From positions 1-64,000 of the forward strand of contig JAIXQP010000033.1 of assembly GCA_027485675.1 (NCBI GenBank): a stretch of 64,000 nt of DNA, written 5' to 3'. Under the pieces are notes generated by a model. It saw only the letters and a program-made list of their open reading frames with translations. It made no database searches and had not been told where the DNA came from. Source of the DNA: Terriglobales bacterium. Lineage in GTDB: Bacteria > Acidobacteriota > Terriglobia > Bryobacterales > Bryobacteraceae. Position 1 is the first letter of the stretch. The number at the start of each line of letters is the position of its first letter. Both the position numbers and the translations under genes were made by a program. This document shows positions 1 to 8,933 of the stretch, in pieces.

Positions 1-89
1 AACGGTAGACTGACGACAGTCCAGAGGGCAGCATGCTGCCAGGGCAGAAATCCTTCACTGATGTGCAATTGGCCCGCTCCTTGATTAGA

Positions 90-107
90 ATGATAAATTA
101 CTATCAT
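90..107. promoter_or_regulatory. Fur-box-like inverted repeat at the regulator start
   Basis: ATGATA and TATCAT form a perfect 6-bp inverted repeat separated by six AT-rich bases. The centre and spacing resemble binding sites of Fur-superfamily repressors. It ends one base into the start codon proposed for the adjacent Fur-family gene, so binding there would be expected to block that gene's own transcription. No regulator assignment (iron, zinc, manganese or peroxide) can be read from the site alone. Confidence 0.5.
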
Positions 108-519
108 GATCAGAGCAAGCAAGAATTCCGATGGACGGCAAACGATGCAAGCGCGGGTTCTTTCCGCGGTGATTTCGCAGAGCGCCGCGCCGCTCTCGAT
201 TCACGAACTCTTGGAGGCGGCAAAGACGGAGGTGCCGGGTCTGGGAATCGCGACGGTGTATCGCAATATCGCCCGGATGATAGCAGCGGGTGAGATCAAC
301 GCGGTGGTGATACCCGGCCAACCTCCGCGCTACGAACGGGCAGGGAAGCCCCATCACCACTACTTTTACTGTGAACACTGCGGCCGGGTGTTCGATCTGC
401 CCGGCTGCGTAAACGGACTGCGCCAGATGGTCCCCGAGGGATTTCGCGCCATCCGGCACGACCTGACGATTTACGGAGCCTGTCGGAACTGCGAATCGCA
501 TCCGGTTGCGCATCTTTGA
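106..519 (+). CDS. Fur-family metal-dependent transcriptional regulator
   Basis: A 137-aa protein of typical Fur/Zur/PerR length. An N-terminal winged-helix domain covers about residues 10-80; its recognition helix region contains GIATVYRNIARM, matching the GLATVYR signature of the family. Two CxxC pairs, CEHC at about 92-95 and CRNC near residue 127, would bind structural zinc, and the HHHYFYCEHC stretch holds the regulatory metal-site histidines. The ATG at 106 leaves the usual short N-terminal tail before the first helix; ATG 145 would cut into that helix. A Fur-box-like palindrome overlaps the start, suggesting autoregulation and a very short leader. Which metal or peroxide it senses cannot be decided from sequence. 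Confidence 0.88.
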   Translation: MIRASKNSDGRQTMQARVLSAVISQSAAPLSIHELLEAAKTEVPGLGIATVYRNIARMIAAGEINAVVIPGQPPRYERAGKPHHHYFYCEHCGRVFDLPGCVNGLRQMVPEGFRAIRHDLTIYGACRNCESHPVAHL

Positions 520-1031
520 CGGAATGCAGGGCGGTTCTGCCTGTCAATGGCCGGAAGAGTTCTCGCTCGCGAAGCGGCAGCATGGTCGTCTCAGCTGTAG
601 CGATAGATCCCGTCTCAACGAAGAGCGTGACAGGAGAACGATAAACAACCCACCCAACAGTCCACCTAAGGACGCATTTTGGTTGCGCAGCGGTGCTTTC
701 ACTGCGGCAATACCTGTCCTATGAGCAACGATTTGCGAGAAGCGGCCTGCTTCCCACGCAGGCGGTCCGGGTTTCGAGTCGCTGTGCGCAGCGGGCAGGA
801 GCCAACAAGCGGTCCGGGAGCGGCTGAACTTGGTGACTTTGGCTCTGCGCTGAAATCTTCGCCATTCGCGGAAGCAGCACGGACACGACTAGAGGCAAGG
901 CGAAGGGGCCGGACCGAATTGGTGGACCAGCACCGTCTAAACATCTCTGTCCGGAGAGCGGAGCGTTCCCTCTAATGCCACCTCCCCAGGCTCCGGTTCC
1001 CGCGGAGGCAATCGAGACGGGGCGGATGAGG
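520..1031. other. Intergenic region with no recognised gene
   Basis: About 510 bases lie between the Fur-family gene and the end of the convergent chemotaxis operon. Short open frames occur on both strands, but none has a recognisable motif, convincing ribosome-binding site or conserved-looking composition. I see no tRNA-like or repeat structure. Confidence 0.5.
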
Positions 1032-1055
1032 CCGGTCTATCGAGCAGCAGACCGG
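1032..1055 (-). terminator. Hairpin just downstream of cheB
   Basis: A perfect 7-bp GC-rich inverted repeat (CCGGTCT/AGACCGG) with a 10-base loop lies about 10 bases past the cheB stop codon, in the direction of that operon. No T-run follows on the minus strand, so it is not a classical intrinsic terminator. It may instead stabilise the mRNA 3' end or act with Rho. Confidence 0.35.
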
Positions 1056-1065
1056 GGTTCTGGCA

Positions 1066-2124
1066 TCATGCCCGCAGCCGGTCGGTGATCGCCTCCGCGA
1101 TGTTCGCGAGCGGGACTATCGAGTGGGGCAGACCCGAGCGGGCGATCGCCCCCGGCATGCCCCACACGACGCAGGAGGCTTGATCCTGGACGAGGAGTTC
1201 CACCCCGACGCGGTGGAGTTCTGTGGCGCCGAGCAGGCCGTCCTGGCCCATGCCGGTAAGGATGACTCCGAGGGCGGCCGGGCCGTAAAGCGGCGCCGCG
1301 CTGCGAAACAGGACGTCGACGGCTGGGCGGCAAGAGTTTTCCGGCGGACCGTCGTCGAGGCGGAGCAGGACGCCGGAGGTCGACTGCGCCAGTTTGAGAT
1401 GGCGGCCGCCTGGCGCCAGATAGACCGTCCCGTTGGTTAGCGGTTCGCCATCGACGGCCTCCCGGACCGAGAGCGCACACAGCTCATTGAGCCGGTTGGC
1501 CAGCGGCGCGGTGAACTGGGCCGGCATGTGTTGGACAATCACCACGGGCGCCGGCAGAGTCGCCGGGAGGCGTGGGAGGATCTGATGGAGCGCATGGGGC
1601 CCTCCGGTTGAGGTGCCGATGAGGACGATGCGGGGCGTATGGGGAGCCGGCTGGCGCACTGCGATCGGCCGCGGTAAGCGAGTCGACCCGGGAGTCGAAC
1701 CGGGACTGCCAAGCGACCGCAAGAGAGGCAAGAGTTGAGTGCGGAGAACGTCGAGTGTGGCGGTGGCGCTGCCGGCCCCGGCCGGCTTGGGGCAACAGCC
1801 AACGGCGCCGCGGGAGAGTGCTTCGACAGTCTGGACCGCGCCGATCTGCGTCGCGCTGCTCAGCATGACAACCGGCAGGCCTGGATGGAGGTGACAGATC
1901 GCCGACAGAACGTCGAGTCCTCCCATACCGGGCATTTCGACATCGAGGGTGACGATGCCGGGGGCACAGGATTCGATTTTGGCCAAGGCGGCTCGACCGT
2001 CGGCGGCGATGCCGGCGACCTCAAGGTCCGGTTCGTCACTAATCAACCGGACCAGGAGCTGCCGCATGACGACCGAATCGTCGACGATGAGCACCCGGAT
2101 CTTTTCTAGTGATGAGGGTGGCAT
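1066..2124 (-). CDS. cheB: Chemotaxis response regulator protein-glutamate methylesterase CheB
   Basis: A 352-aa protein of normal CheB length. The N-terminal receiver domain (about 8-125) has the acidic pair DD15-16, phospho-acceptor D61 in TLDVEMPGMGG, and the conserved Lys in CPKP near 113. The C-terminal methylesterase domain (about 160-350) has catalytic S172 in GTSTGGPHAL, H199 in QHMPAQF and D295 in GMGQDG. CheB removes methyl groups from, and deamidates, receptor glutamates in the cytoplasm to reset chemosensory signalling. It is the last gene of cheA-cheW-mcp-cheB. No partner methyltransferase CheR is present in this window, so adaptation must draw on a CheR elsewhere. Confidence 0.95.
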   Translation of the reverse strand: MPPSSLEKIRVLIVDDSVVMRQLLVRLISDEPDLEVAGIAADGRAALAKIESCAPGIVTLDVEMPGMGGLDVLSAICHLHPGLPVVMLSSATQIGAVQTVEALSRGAVGCCPKPAGAGSATATLDVLRTQLLPLLRSLGSPGSTPGSTRLPRPIAVRQPAPHTPRIVLIGTSTGGPHALHQILPRLPATLPAPVVIVQHMPAQFTAPLANRLNELCALSVREAVDGEPLTNGTVYLAPGGRHLKLAQSTSGVLLRLDDGPPENSCRPAVDVLFRSAAPLYGPAALGVILTGMGQDGLLGATELHRVGVELLVQDQASCVVWGMPGAIARSGLPHSIVPLANIAEAITDRLRA

Positions 2125-2166
2125 AAGTCCGAAGATCGAGAGAAGGGCAGCGGGCCCTGGGGCCCG

Positions 2167-4671
2167 CTAGTTGAGTTGGAACTGCTCGACCAACAGGTTC
2201 AAATCGGCGGCGAGCTTGGTGAGTTCGCGTGCGGAATCGAGCGTGTCGGCGGCGCCTTGGGCGGTGTGGCGGGCCGCGTCGGAGACACTTGTGATGTTCC
2301 GGGCGATCTCGTTGCCCCCCATCGCGGCTTCATTGGCGCTACGGGCGATTTCATTCGTGGTCGCGGTCTGCTCTTCAACCGCCGAGGCCGTCGTGTTCTG
2401 GTAATCGTTGATCTGCTTGATGATCTCGCCGATTTGGGTAATCGCCCGGACGACGCCGCGGGTGTCGTTCTGAATCGCCTCGATCTTCTGGCTGATGTCC
2501 TCGGTGGCGGCGGCGGTTTGCTTGGCGAGCTCTTTGACTTCGGTCGCGACGACGGCGAAGCCCTTGCCGGCCTCGCCGGCGCGGGCGGCTTCAATGGTGG
2601 CATTGAGGGCGAGCAGGTTGGTCTGCTGGGCGATCGAGGTAATCACTTTGATGACCTTGCCGATCTCGACGCTGCTTTCGCCGAGCTTGTTGACGGTTTG
2701 CGTGGTTTGCTCGGCCACGCCGACGGCGGTGGACGCCATGCGGGCGGCTTCGATCGCGTTGCGGGCAATCTCCTTGATGCTCGCGTTCATCTCTTCGGCG
2801 CTGGCGGCGACGGAGCCGATGCCCTGGCTGACTTGCTCGGAGGCCGCCGAGACCCGGGTGGCTTGCTGGGAGGTCTCGGTGGCACGCGATCCCATCTGCT
2901 GACTGACGTCGGTCAACTGCTCGGAGGCCTTGGCCAGGAACTGGGCCTTATCGGCGACAGAGTGAAACGCTTCGCGCAGCCGGCTGATGAGATCCCGCTC
3001 GCGGTGGACCTTTTGCAGCCGTTCGAGGGCCGAGGAGACCAATGTGCCCACCAGACGGAGCGCCTGCATGCGTTCCTCAGTGAGAGAAAGGAACTCCACC
3101 GCGAAGAACTCCATCGTCGCTACGACAACGCCTTCGACTTCAATCGGGAAGGAGATGCCGCTCTTGATGCCTAGCTTTTGCGCCTGCGCGACGAACGGAC
3201 AGTCGTGCACATAGCCGATGTCACGGATGAAGTACAGATCGCGATTACGCCAGGCGCGGCCGCTGAGGCCCTCGCCTTCGCGGAAGATCGACTCGCGGGT
3301 GGCCCGGCGGAAGTCTTCGTTGGCGAGGCCGGAATCGACAGCGAAGCGCAGCACAGGCTCGGCCGGATCCATCATCCAATAGCCACCATAGACCCAACCA
3401 AAGGCCAGACGGACCTCATCGAGGGCGGCTTTGGCCGCCTCCTCAGGAGTCGTGGCCTGGCCGACGAGTTGGAGCACCTGGTTAACGGCCTGGGTGTTGG
3501 CCATCACCTCGGCTTGCAGTTCGGCGTTGCGGAGCCGATTGATCGCCTGGGCGATCAGCGTCGCGATCTTGCGCAGCGTCTCGGCGCGTTCGAGCGAAAT
3601 CTCGACGACTTCGAGGGAGAAGAACTCAACGGCGGCGGCGACCTCGCCATCGATAATCAAAGGGAATCCAATGCCGCTGACCGCCCCGGCACCTTGCGCT
3701 TCGGCCGCGCGCCCACACTCTGCGAGTTCGCTGAGATTAGCGGTCCAGAATAGATCCCGCTGCTTCCAGGCCCGGCCGCAAACCCCCTGTCCCTCGCGGA
3801 CACGAGCCGAGGCGTTGAGGCGGCAGAACTCTTCCGTAAACGAGCCGGACTCCTGCCGAAAACGCAGGATCATACCTTCCGGATCGATCACCCAGTAGCC
3901 GCCATAGTTCCAGCCGAAGGTCTCCTTGATCGTGTCGAGGGAGAGTTGGACGGCGTCTTCGCCGCTGGTGGCTTGGCTGACCCGTTCGAGGATCTGGTTG
4001 AGCGCTTGGCCATTCACAGCGGCCTCGGCCTGGCGCCGGTCCTCGCGGATCCGTTCGAGGGCTTGGCCGATGAGGCCAGCCGCGTGGCGCAGGACGCCCA
4101 GGCGGCCGTCCGAGAGGGTTACCTCTTTGTGATAGAAGAAGTCGAGGGTAGCCACGACTATGCCGCCAGTCAACACCGGCAGGCAAACCGCGGATTGGAT
4201 GCCCGCGTCCTTTGCTGCCTCGGCCCGGAAGCAGTCCTTCACATCGGCCAGATTGGGGACGCTGAAAACGTCGCGGTTCCGCCAAGCGCGGCCGCATAGG
4301 CCGACGCCCTCAAAAAAGCTCCCTTCGAGGGACAGGCGCCGGAACTCCGGGTTGATCGCCCCGGAGTCGAGATGGAACCGCAGGAGCTTCGCCCCCGGGT
4401 CAAGCACCCAGCACGAGCCGTACGGAAGATCGAAGACGCGGCGCAGCGTATCGACTGAGGCTTGGAGGGCCTCTTTTTCCGAAGTCGCGTCATTGAGGGC
4501 CGAAAGGAGCGCGAGCACAGCGCGGGTGTTGGTATAGGCGTCGTCAATCTCCCGGCGAAGCGCTTTGATCTCGTCTGGTTCGTTGCTCGATTGCGGATCC
4601 CTCCGCCGGCGGACCGGGGGGGTCGATTCGACGGATTCGGCGGGCGGGGCGTCAGGGGTATGCAGGGACAT
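2167..4671 (-). CDS. Soluble methyl-accepting chemotaxis protein with three GAF domains
   Basis: An 834-aa receptor without a signal peptide, transmembrane segment or HAMP domain, so it should be cytoplasmic. Three tandem GAF domains occupy about residues 50-210, 220-375 and 385-545; each carries a related motif ([33 protein letters not shown]), indicating internal duplication. The C-terminal signalling domain (about 590-830) has the conserved hairpin tip [20 protein letters not shown], which binds CheA and CheW. The chosen ATG encodes MSLHTPD; the frame stays open upstream, but an earlier start would run through the promoter-proximal gap and give a Pro/Cys-rich, unlikely N-terminus. None of the GAFs has a bilin-binding Cys-His pair, so direct phytochrome-type light sensing is unlikely. 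Its operon lies divergent from the PYP genes, so PYP or its downstream state is a plausible input. Confidence 0.92.
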   Translation of the reverse strand: MSLHTPDAPPAESVESTPPVRRRRDPQSSNEPDEIKALRREIDDAYTNTRAVLALLSALNDATSEKEALQASVDTLRRVFDLPYGSCWVLDPGAKLLRFHLDSGAINPEFRRLSLEGSFFEGVGLCGRAWRNRDVFSVPNLADVKDCFRAEAAKDAGIQSAVCLPVLTGGIVVATLDFFYHKEVTLSDGRLGVLRHAAGLIGQALERIREDRRQAEAAVNGQALNQILERVSQATSGEDAVQLSLDTIKETFGWNYGGYWVIDPEGMILRFRQESGSFTEEFCRLNASARVREGQGVCGRAWKQRDLFWTANLSELAECGRAAEAQGAGAVSGIGFPLIIDGEVAAAVEFFSLEVVEISLERAETLRKIATLIAQAINRLRNAELQAEVMANTQAVNQVLQLVGQATTPEEAAKAALDEVRLAFGWVYGGYWMMDPAEPVLRFAVDSGLANEDFRRATRESIFREGEGLSGRAWRNRDLYFIRDIGYVHDCPFVAQAQKLGIKSGISFPIEVEGVVVATMEFFAVEFLSLTEERMQALRLVGTLVSSALERLQKVHRERDLISRLREAFHSVADKAQFLAKASEQLTDVSQQMGSRATETSQQATRVSAASEQVSQGIGSVAASAEEMNASIKEIARNAIEAARMASTAVGVAEQTTQTVNKLGESSVEIGKVIKVITSIAQQTNLLALNATIEAARAGEAGKGFAVVATEVKELAKQTAAATEDISQKIEAIQNDTRGVVRAITQIGEIIKQINDYQNTTASAVEEQTATTNEIARSANEAAMGGNEIARNITSVSDAARHTAQGAADTLDSARELTKLAADLNLLVEQFQLN

Positions 4672-4696
4672 GTGAGGGCTCCTTAGAAGATTGGGT

Positions 4697-5131
4697 TCAG
4701 GCGGGGAAGGCGTCGAGTTCCATCGCGCGTTCGAGATTAAGAATGAGCAGCAACCCGGTGGGCAGCTTGCAAACGTTGGCAATCAGAGAGCGAAGCGGTT
4801 CCGGCAGGACGCCGGGCGGGGGCTCCAAAGCCTCGGCCTCGACCTCAACGACGTCGCCGATCCGGTCAACGAGCAGACTCACCAGGCCGGTGGCCGTCTG
4901 CGCGACCACATTGGTGGCTGGTTCGCCGGACTCATCGGGCGGCAACCCGAGGCGGCGGCGGAGATCGACGGTGGTGACGATGCTACCGCGCAGATTCAGC
5001 AGGCCGCGCACCGCACCCGGGGCCAGCGGAATCGTGGTCAACTCCTGGCAACGGAGCACTTCGCGGACCTGAAGGACATAGAGTCCATAGATCTGGTTTT
5101 CGAGATAAAACGTGCAGACCTGCTTGGACAT
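4697..5131 (-). CDS. cheW: Chemotaxis coupling protein CheW
   Basis: A 144-aa single CheW domain starting [17 protein letters not shown], of normal length. It contains the typical [21 protein letters not shown] core that couples receptor tips to the kinase CheA. The start is placed at the ATG directly after the cheA stop (2-base gap), which fixes the reading frame; the open frame upstream is cheA in another frame. The position between cheA and the GAF receptor gene implies these three form one signalling array. Confidence 0.93.
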   Translation of the reverse strand: MSKQVCTFYLENQIYGLYVLQVREVLRCQELTTIPLAPGAVRGLLNLRGSIVTTVDLRRRLGLPPDESGEPATNVVAQTATGLVSLLVDRIGDVVEVEAEALEPPPGVLPEPLRSLIANVCKLPTGLLLILNLERAMELDAFPA

Positions 5132-5133
5132 GG

Positions 5134-7377
5134 CTAGAACAACCCCCAAGAGTTCGATTTGTAGGAGACGACGCCAGAAACCGAGACCAACGCCGGGACG
5201 TCGAGGAAGTCGGTGACTCGTTTGGCGACGACGGCGGAGCCAAGAATGCCTGGCCGGTTGGCGCAGGGGTTGATCGCCGCCGCGCATCGGACAATGTCGA
5301 CGATACGATCGACGACCAAGCCATACTGAGCGCCCTCGTGGGAGTAGACCACGACGGGGATTTTGCCGGATTCGCGGGTGTCTCCACTGGGGGGGACGCC
5401 GAGCACCGAACCCACGGCGATCAGGGGGAGGATGGAGTTGCGGTACTGGACGACCTCGGAGTTGCCCGACCACTCAATGCGGTCGACGGGGATCTGTTCG
5501 AGGCGAGCAACGGAATCGAGATGGACCGCCACTTGGCGATTGGACCCGATGTGCGCCAGCAGCACCTCGGTATCGGCGGCTGCGGCGAAGCCATCCTCGG
5601 TGGCGCGTTTCTTGCAACCGTCTTCGAGCAGCCCGGCGCGGCGAGCCATGCCGAGCACGTCGAGGATGAGCGCGACCCGGCCGTCGCCCAGGATGGTGGC
5701 GCCGGCGTAGACGGACAAATTCTTCAGCTCCTGACCGAGCGGTTTGACGACGATCTCCTCGGTGTCGAGGATGTCGTCGACGATCATGCCAAACTGGCGA
5801 CCTTCCGCTTCGAGCACCAGCAGCAGGAGGGCGCCGCCGGAGCCATCCGGCGAGAGGCCAAGTTGTTCGCGCAGGTAGAGCAGTGGCAGCAGTTGACCGC
5901 GCAACCGATAGAGCGGGCAGCCGCGAATGGATTCAATCGCCGTGGCCGCCTTTTCCTCATCGATGCGCACGAGTTCGACTAGGCTCGCCTGAGAGATGGC
6001 GTACCGGTTGCCGCCCGCCAGGATCAGGAGGGCCGGAATGATGGCTAAGGTGAGCGGGATTTTGAGCCGGACGGTCGTGGAGCGGCCGGGTTCGGACTCG
6101 ACAACGACCGCGCCCCCGATCCGTTCGACGTTGCTTTTGACGACATCCATTCCGACGCCGCGGCCGGAAATATTGGTAACGGCCTCGGCGGTGGAAAAGC
6201 CCGGCGAAAAGATGAGGCCGTAGACTTCGCTGTCCGGCATGGCGCTGGCTTGATCCGGGGAGACCAGACCGCGCTCAATGGCTTTGCGCAACACCCGTTC
6301 GCGATCGATGCCGCCGCCATCGTCAGAGACTTCAATGACAACCTGGCCGCCATCGTGGAAGGCGCGAAGCTTGATTTCACCCCGGGGGGATTTTTGGGCC
6401 GCCCGCCGCCGCTCCGGCGATTCGATTCCGTGATCAAGCGAATTGCGCACGATATGGGTTAGCGGGTCCTTGATGGCTTCGAGTAAGGTGCGGTCAATTT
6501 CGGTGTCGCTGCCTTCCATGACGAGCGCAACCGGTTTGCCGAGCTCCTTTGACAGATCGCGAACCACCCGGGGGAACTTGTTCCAGACGTGGCCAACGGC
6601 CTGCATCCGGGTCTTCATGACTTTCTCCTGCAACTGGGAGGTGATCAGGTTTAACCGCTGGGCGGACTTGGCCATCCCCGGGTCCAGTAAGGCGGAGGTG
6701 TGACCGAGGATCTGATTGCGTGTCAGGACGAGCTCGCCGACCAGATCCATGAGGACATCGAGCTGGGAGACGGCCACGCGGATGGCGGTGTCGGAGGCGA
6801 CCGAGGTCTCCACGGCTGGTTTGGGGGCCGGTTCGTCACTGGCCACGGGCGGGGCAGGGACGGCGGACGGGGCGGCCGGCGGCGCCGGTTCGTCGGCGAA
6901 TAGGCCGAAGGAGCCGGCGTCGGAGTCCTGAAAGCCCCCTAACTGCTCCTGCTTGAGCGCCTGGTGCAGGCTGTTGAGATCGGCCAGGATTTGCTGATGC
7001 TCGGGGGTCAGCTTAAGACTTTGGGCGGCCTCGGGTCCGTTGGATAGTTGGTGGATCAGACCGCGCAAGGCGTCACAGAACCGGAACAGAGCCCGGACGG
7101 TATCGGCACCTGGGGTCATGGCGCGATCCCGGTGCCAACTCAGCAGGTTTTCGCCGGCGTGGGCCATGCGCTCGAGTTCGCGCAGGCCGAGGCAACCGCT
7201 GGAGCCTTTGATCGTATGAATCGCCCGAAAGATCCGGTGCAGGGTCTCTTCGTCGTTACTCTTGTTCTCGATCGCCAGAAGGTCCTGGTCGAACTGATCC
7301 AGATACTCCATGCTCTCGACGACAAGCTCTCGGACGAGTTGCTGTTGGAGTTCGTGTTGGGTGAGGGGCCGAGACAT
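5134..7377 (-). CDS. cheA: Chemotaxis histidine kinase CheA with two CheW-like C-terminal domains
   Basis: A 747-aa kinase. The HPt domain (1-120) has phosphorylated H54 in AIHTIKGSSG. A Pro/Ala-rich linker (about 155-200) replaces the CheY-binding P2 domain. Dimerisation and ATPase domains follow (about 200-445), with the N-box HIVRNSLDHGIE and the glycine boxes DDGGGID and GRGVGMDVV. A regulatory CheW-like domain (about 450-590) starts at ALLILAGGNRYAIS. A second, more divergent CheW-like domain covers about 600-745. It is first in the operon cheA-cheW-mcp-cheB. The only CheY-type regulator in the window is the separate gene at 21561-21929, a candidate phosphate acceptor. Confidence 0.94.
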   Translation of the reverse strand: MSRPLTQHELQQQLVRELVVESMEYLDQFDQDLLAIENKSNDEETLHRIFRAIHTIKGSSGCLGLRELERMAHAGENLLSWHRDRAMTPGADTVRALFRFCDALRGLIHQLSNGPEAAQSLKLTPEHQQILADLNSLHQALKQEQLGGFQDSDAGSFGLFADEPAPPAAPSAVPAPPVASDEPAPKPAVETSVASDTAIRVAVSQLDVLMDLVGELVLTRNQILGHTSALLDPGMAKSAQRLNLITSQLQEKVMKTRMQAVGHVWNKFPRVVRDLSKELGKPVALVMEGSDTEIDRTLLEAIKDPLTHIVRNSLDHGIESPERRRAAQKSPRGEIKLRAFHDGGQVVIEVSDDGGGIDRERVLRKAIERGLVSPDQASAMPDSEVYGLIFSPGFSTAEAVTNISGRGVGMDVVKSNVERIGGAVVVESEPGRSTTVRLKIPLTLAIIPALLILAGGNRYAISQASLVELVRIDEEKAATAIESIRGCPLYRLRGQLLPLLYLREQLGLSPDGSGGALLLLVLEAEGRQFGMIVDDILDTEEIVVKPLGQELKNLSVYAGATILGDGRVALILDVLGMARRAGLLEDGCKKRATEDGFAAAADTEVLLAHIGSNRQVAVHLDSVARLEQIPVDRIEWSGNSEVVQYRNSILPLIAVGSVLGVPPSGDTRESGKIPVVVYSHEGAQYGLVVDRIVDIVRCAAAINPCANRPGILGSAVVAKRVTDFLDVPALVSVSGVVSYKSNSWGLF

Positions 7378-7559
7378 TCGAGGTTAACGCGTACTAAGAG
7401 TCTCATCGTCGTGACGACCGTTTCTTTAAAAAAAGAATCGGAATCGAAAACTCCATGGAGGAGGTTGCGGGAACGGCCCGGTTGCAGGATGCGACGTTAC
7501 CTCTATTTCGAACCTGCTGCTGTCTCGGATCCGCTTCAGGCAGCTTTGGCAAACGTTCC

Positions 7560-8400
7560 GTCACCGCATTGAGAAAATCATTTTGGCGGCTACAAACGGC
7601 GTGGCGAGACGCTGCGGAGGAACGGAAAGTTTCCGGCCTCGAAGGCATCCCGCGCCTGCCCGGCGCCGAGGAGGATGCCGGGGAAGATCACGATGCGGAC
7701 GAAACTGGCGGGTTGGAGCGACGAATTGGTCTCGAGGCAGTCGCCGTAGTCGACCGTGAGGCGCAGAGCTCTTTCGATGGAGTCGTGGACGTTGGGGCTT
7801 CAGGGACCAGCTCATCGAGTTTGGGTCGGCGCGGTCGATGGGATCGTTAGCGGGGAGTTGGGCGAAGTTGGAGCGGGGTTGTGAGTTTGGGGCCCGGCCG
7901 AACTCTTCCTCCGAGACTTCTTGGTGGGTGACTGTGTTGAGGACGCCGAGGCCGGTGACGAGCGGGAGGCCCTTGCGGATGACCATGACGACGAAGTCGG
8001 TGAGTCGGTAGAGTAGTCGGCGCCGCCGAGGCAGGGTCCCATGACGGCGGAGATTCGGGGGATTATGCCGGAAGAGATTGTGGATATCGGCACAGCCGGC
8101 GCGGGAGAGGACGTCTTCCTCCCTACGGCCGGCGTCGAAGACGGGAAAGTTCTGGTCGTAGGCGGAAGGAGGGCGGCCGCGGAGGAGCCCGTAGCCGTTG
8201 CGGACTTCTTCGGCGCTGGCGGCGTCGTCTGAGGGAGGACGGGCGCGTGGATCGACTACCGCGACCGACGTTTCTTGGCAGAGGAGATGGACGTAGTCGC
8301 AGGTGGACGAGTTCGGCCAGAGTGCTGGCGGGCTTGGGGCGTGTGACCGCCGTTGGCTGGAGTTGCGCAAAGGCGGTGGCGTTCCTTGACGCGGTTGATG
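7560..8400 (-). pseudogene. Decayed acyl-CoA carboxylase beta-subunit (carboxyltransferase) remnant
   Basis: Pieces of a propionyl/acetyl-CoA carboxylase beta subunit are readable in changing minus-strand frames. GYGLLRGRPP resembles the conserved GxGxIxGRPV. An ADI stretch follows a deleted SDSGGARIQEG region. IPRISAVMGPCLGGADYS (about 8000-8055), in a second frame, matches the oxyanion-hole motif VPQISAIMGPCAGGAVYSP. LTDFVVMV and VTHQEVSEEEFG (about 7910-7990) match LTDFIFMV and VTHEEVTAEELGG. A further fragment near 7680 reads IVIFPGILLGAGQ, like the VPGFLPG motif. At least two frameshifts and an internal deletion make a product impossible. The flanking gaps (7378-7559, 8401-8545) hold no other gene and must carry the divergent promoters of cheA and pyp. 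Confidence 0.62.
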
Positions 8401-8545
8401 ATCAAGGGAAGGGGCGCCCTGCGGGGACCCAGATTAGTTTTTAGATGACGTACTGATTTCCTTAAAGGTTCGGTTTGGCTTACCGATTTGATAGTGGAAG
8501 GACGAGCGCGGCAACGACGACTCGGTTCCAAACTGAGGTGAAAAG

Positions 8546-8917
8546 ATGGCTGTCATTGAACGTTTCAACATAGATGATGTGATGCAGAAGATGGATCGGA
8601 ACGAGATCGCCAACCTGCCGTACGGCGCGGTTGAGATTGACCGCAACGGCACGATCCTGTTCTATAACCAAGCAGAGGCGGACATTTGTAACCGCGAAGT
8701 TCGTGGCCATGTGGGCCGGAACTTTTTCCGCGACGTGGCTCCTTGCACGAACCGTCCGGAATTCAAAGGTCGTTTTGACGAAATCGTCCACCAGGGCAAG
8801 ACCACTGCGATGTTCGACTACACCTTCGACTACAACATGAAGCCGACGCGGGTATCGATTCAGATGAAGAAGGGATCGATGGGCGATTCGGTGTGGATTT
8901 TCGTTAAGCGGCTGTAG
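8546..8917 (+). CDS. pyp: Photoactive yellow protein (PYP), blue-light photoreceptor
   Basis: A 123-aa single PAS-fold protein matching Halorhodospira PYP along its whole length. In Halorhodospira numbering (this protein is offset by -2) the chromophore-linking C69 is present in FFRDVAPCTN, as are Y42 and E46 (LFYNQAEAD) that hold the phenolate, R52 and M100 (FDYNMKPT). Position 50, usually Thr and hydrogen-bonded to Y42, is Cys here. PYP carries p-coumaric acid as a thioester and undergoes a trans-cis photocycle in the cytoplasm. A GAGGTG ribosome-binding site (8535-8540) sits 5 bases before the ATG. The next two genes are the enzymes that make and attach its chromophore. Confidence 0.97.
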   Translation: MAVIERFNIDDVMQKMDRNEIANLPYGAVEIDRNGTILFYNQAEADICNREVRGHVGRNFFRDVAPCTNRPEFKGRFDEIVHQGKTTAMFDYTFDYNMKPTRVSIQMKKGSMGDSVWIFVKRL

Positions 8918-8933
8918 TCGTAGGTCCTGAATC

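Noticed and set aside
679..975. Short open frames in the gap between the Fur-family gene and cheB
   Set aside because: No motif, no convincing start signals; composition like non-coding GC-rich DNA.
2176..3174. 332-codon plus-strand frame opposite the receptor signalling domain
   Set aside because: The minus strand encodes a well-conserved MCP tip; the opposite frame is Gly/Asp/Leu-rich without any motif.
2500..4600. GAF domains of the receptor as bilin-binding phytochrome-type light sensors
   Set aside because: No conserved Cys-His chromophore motif; the repeated GRAW motif belongs to ordinary GAFs. Light input is better explained by PYP.
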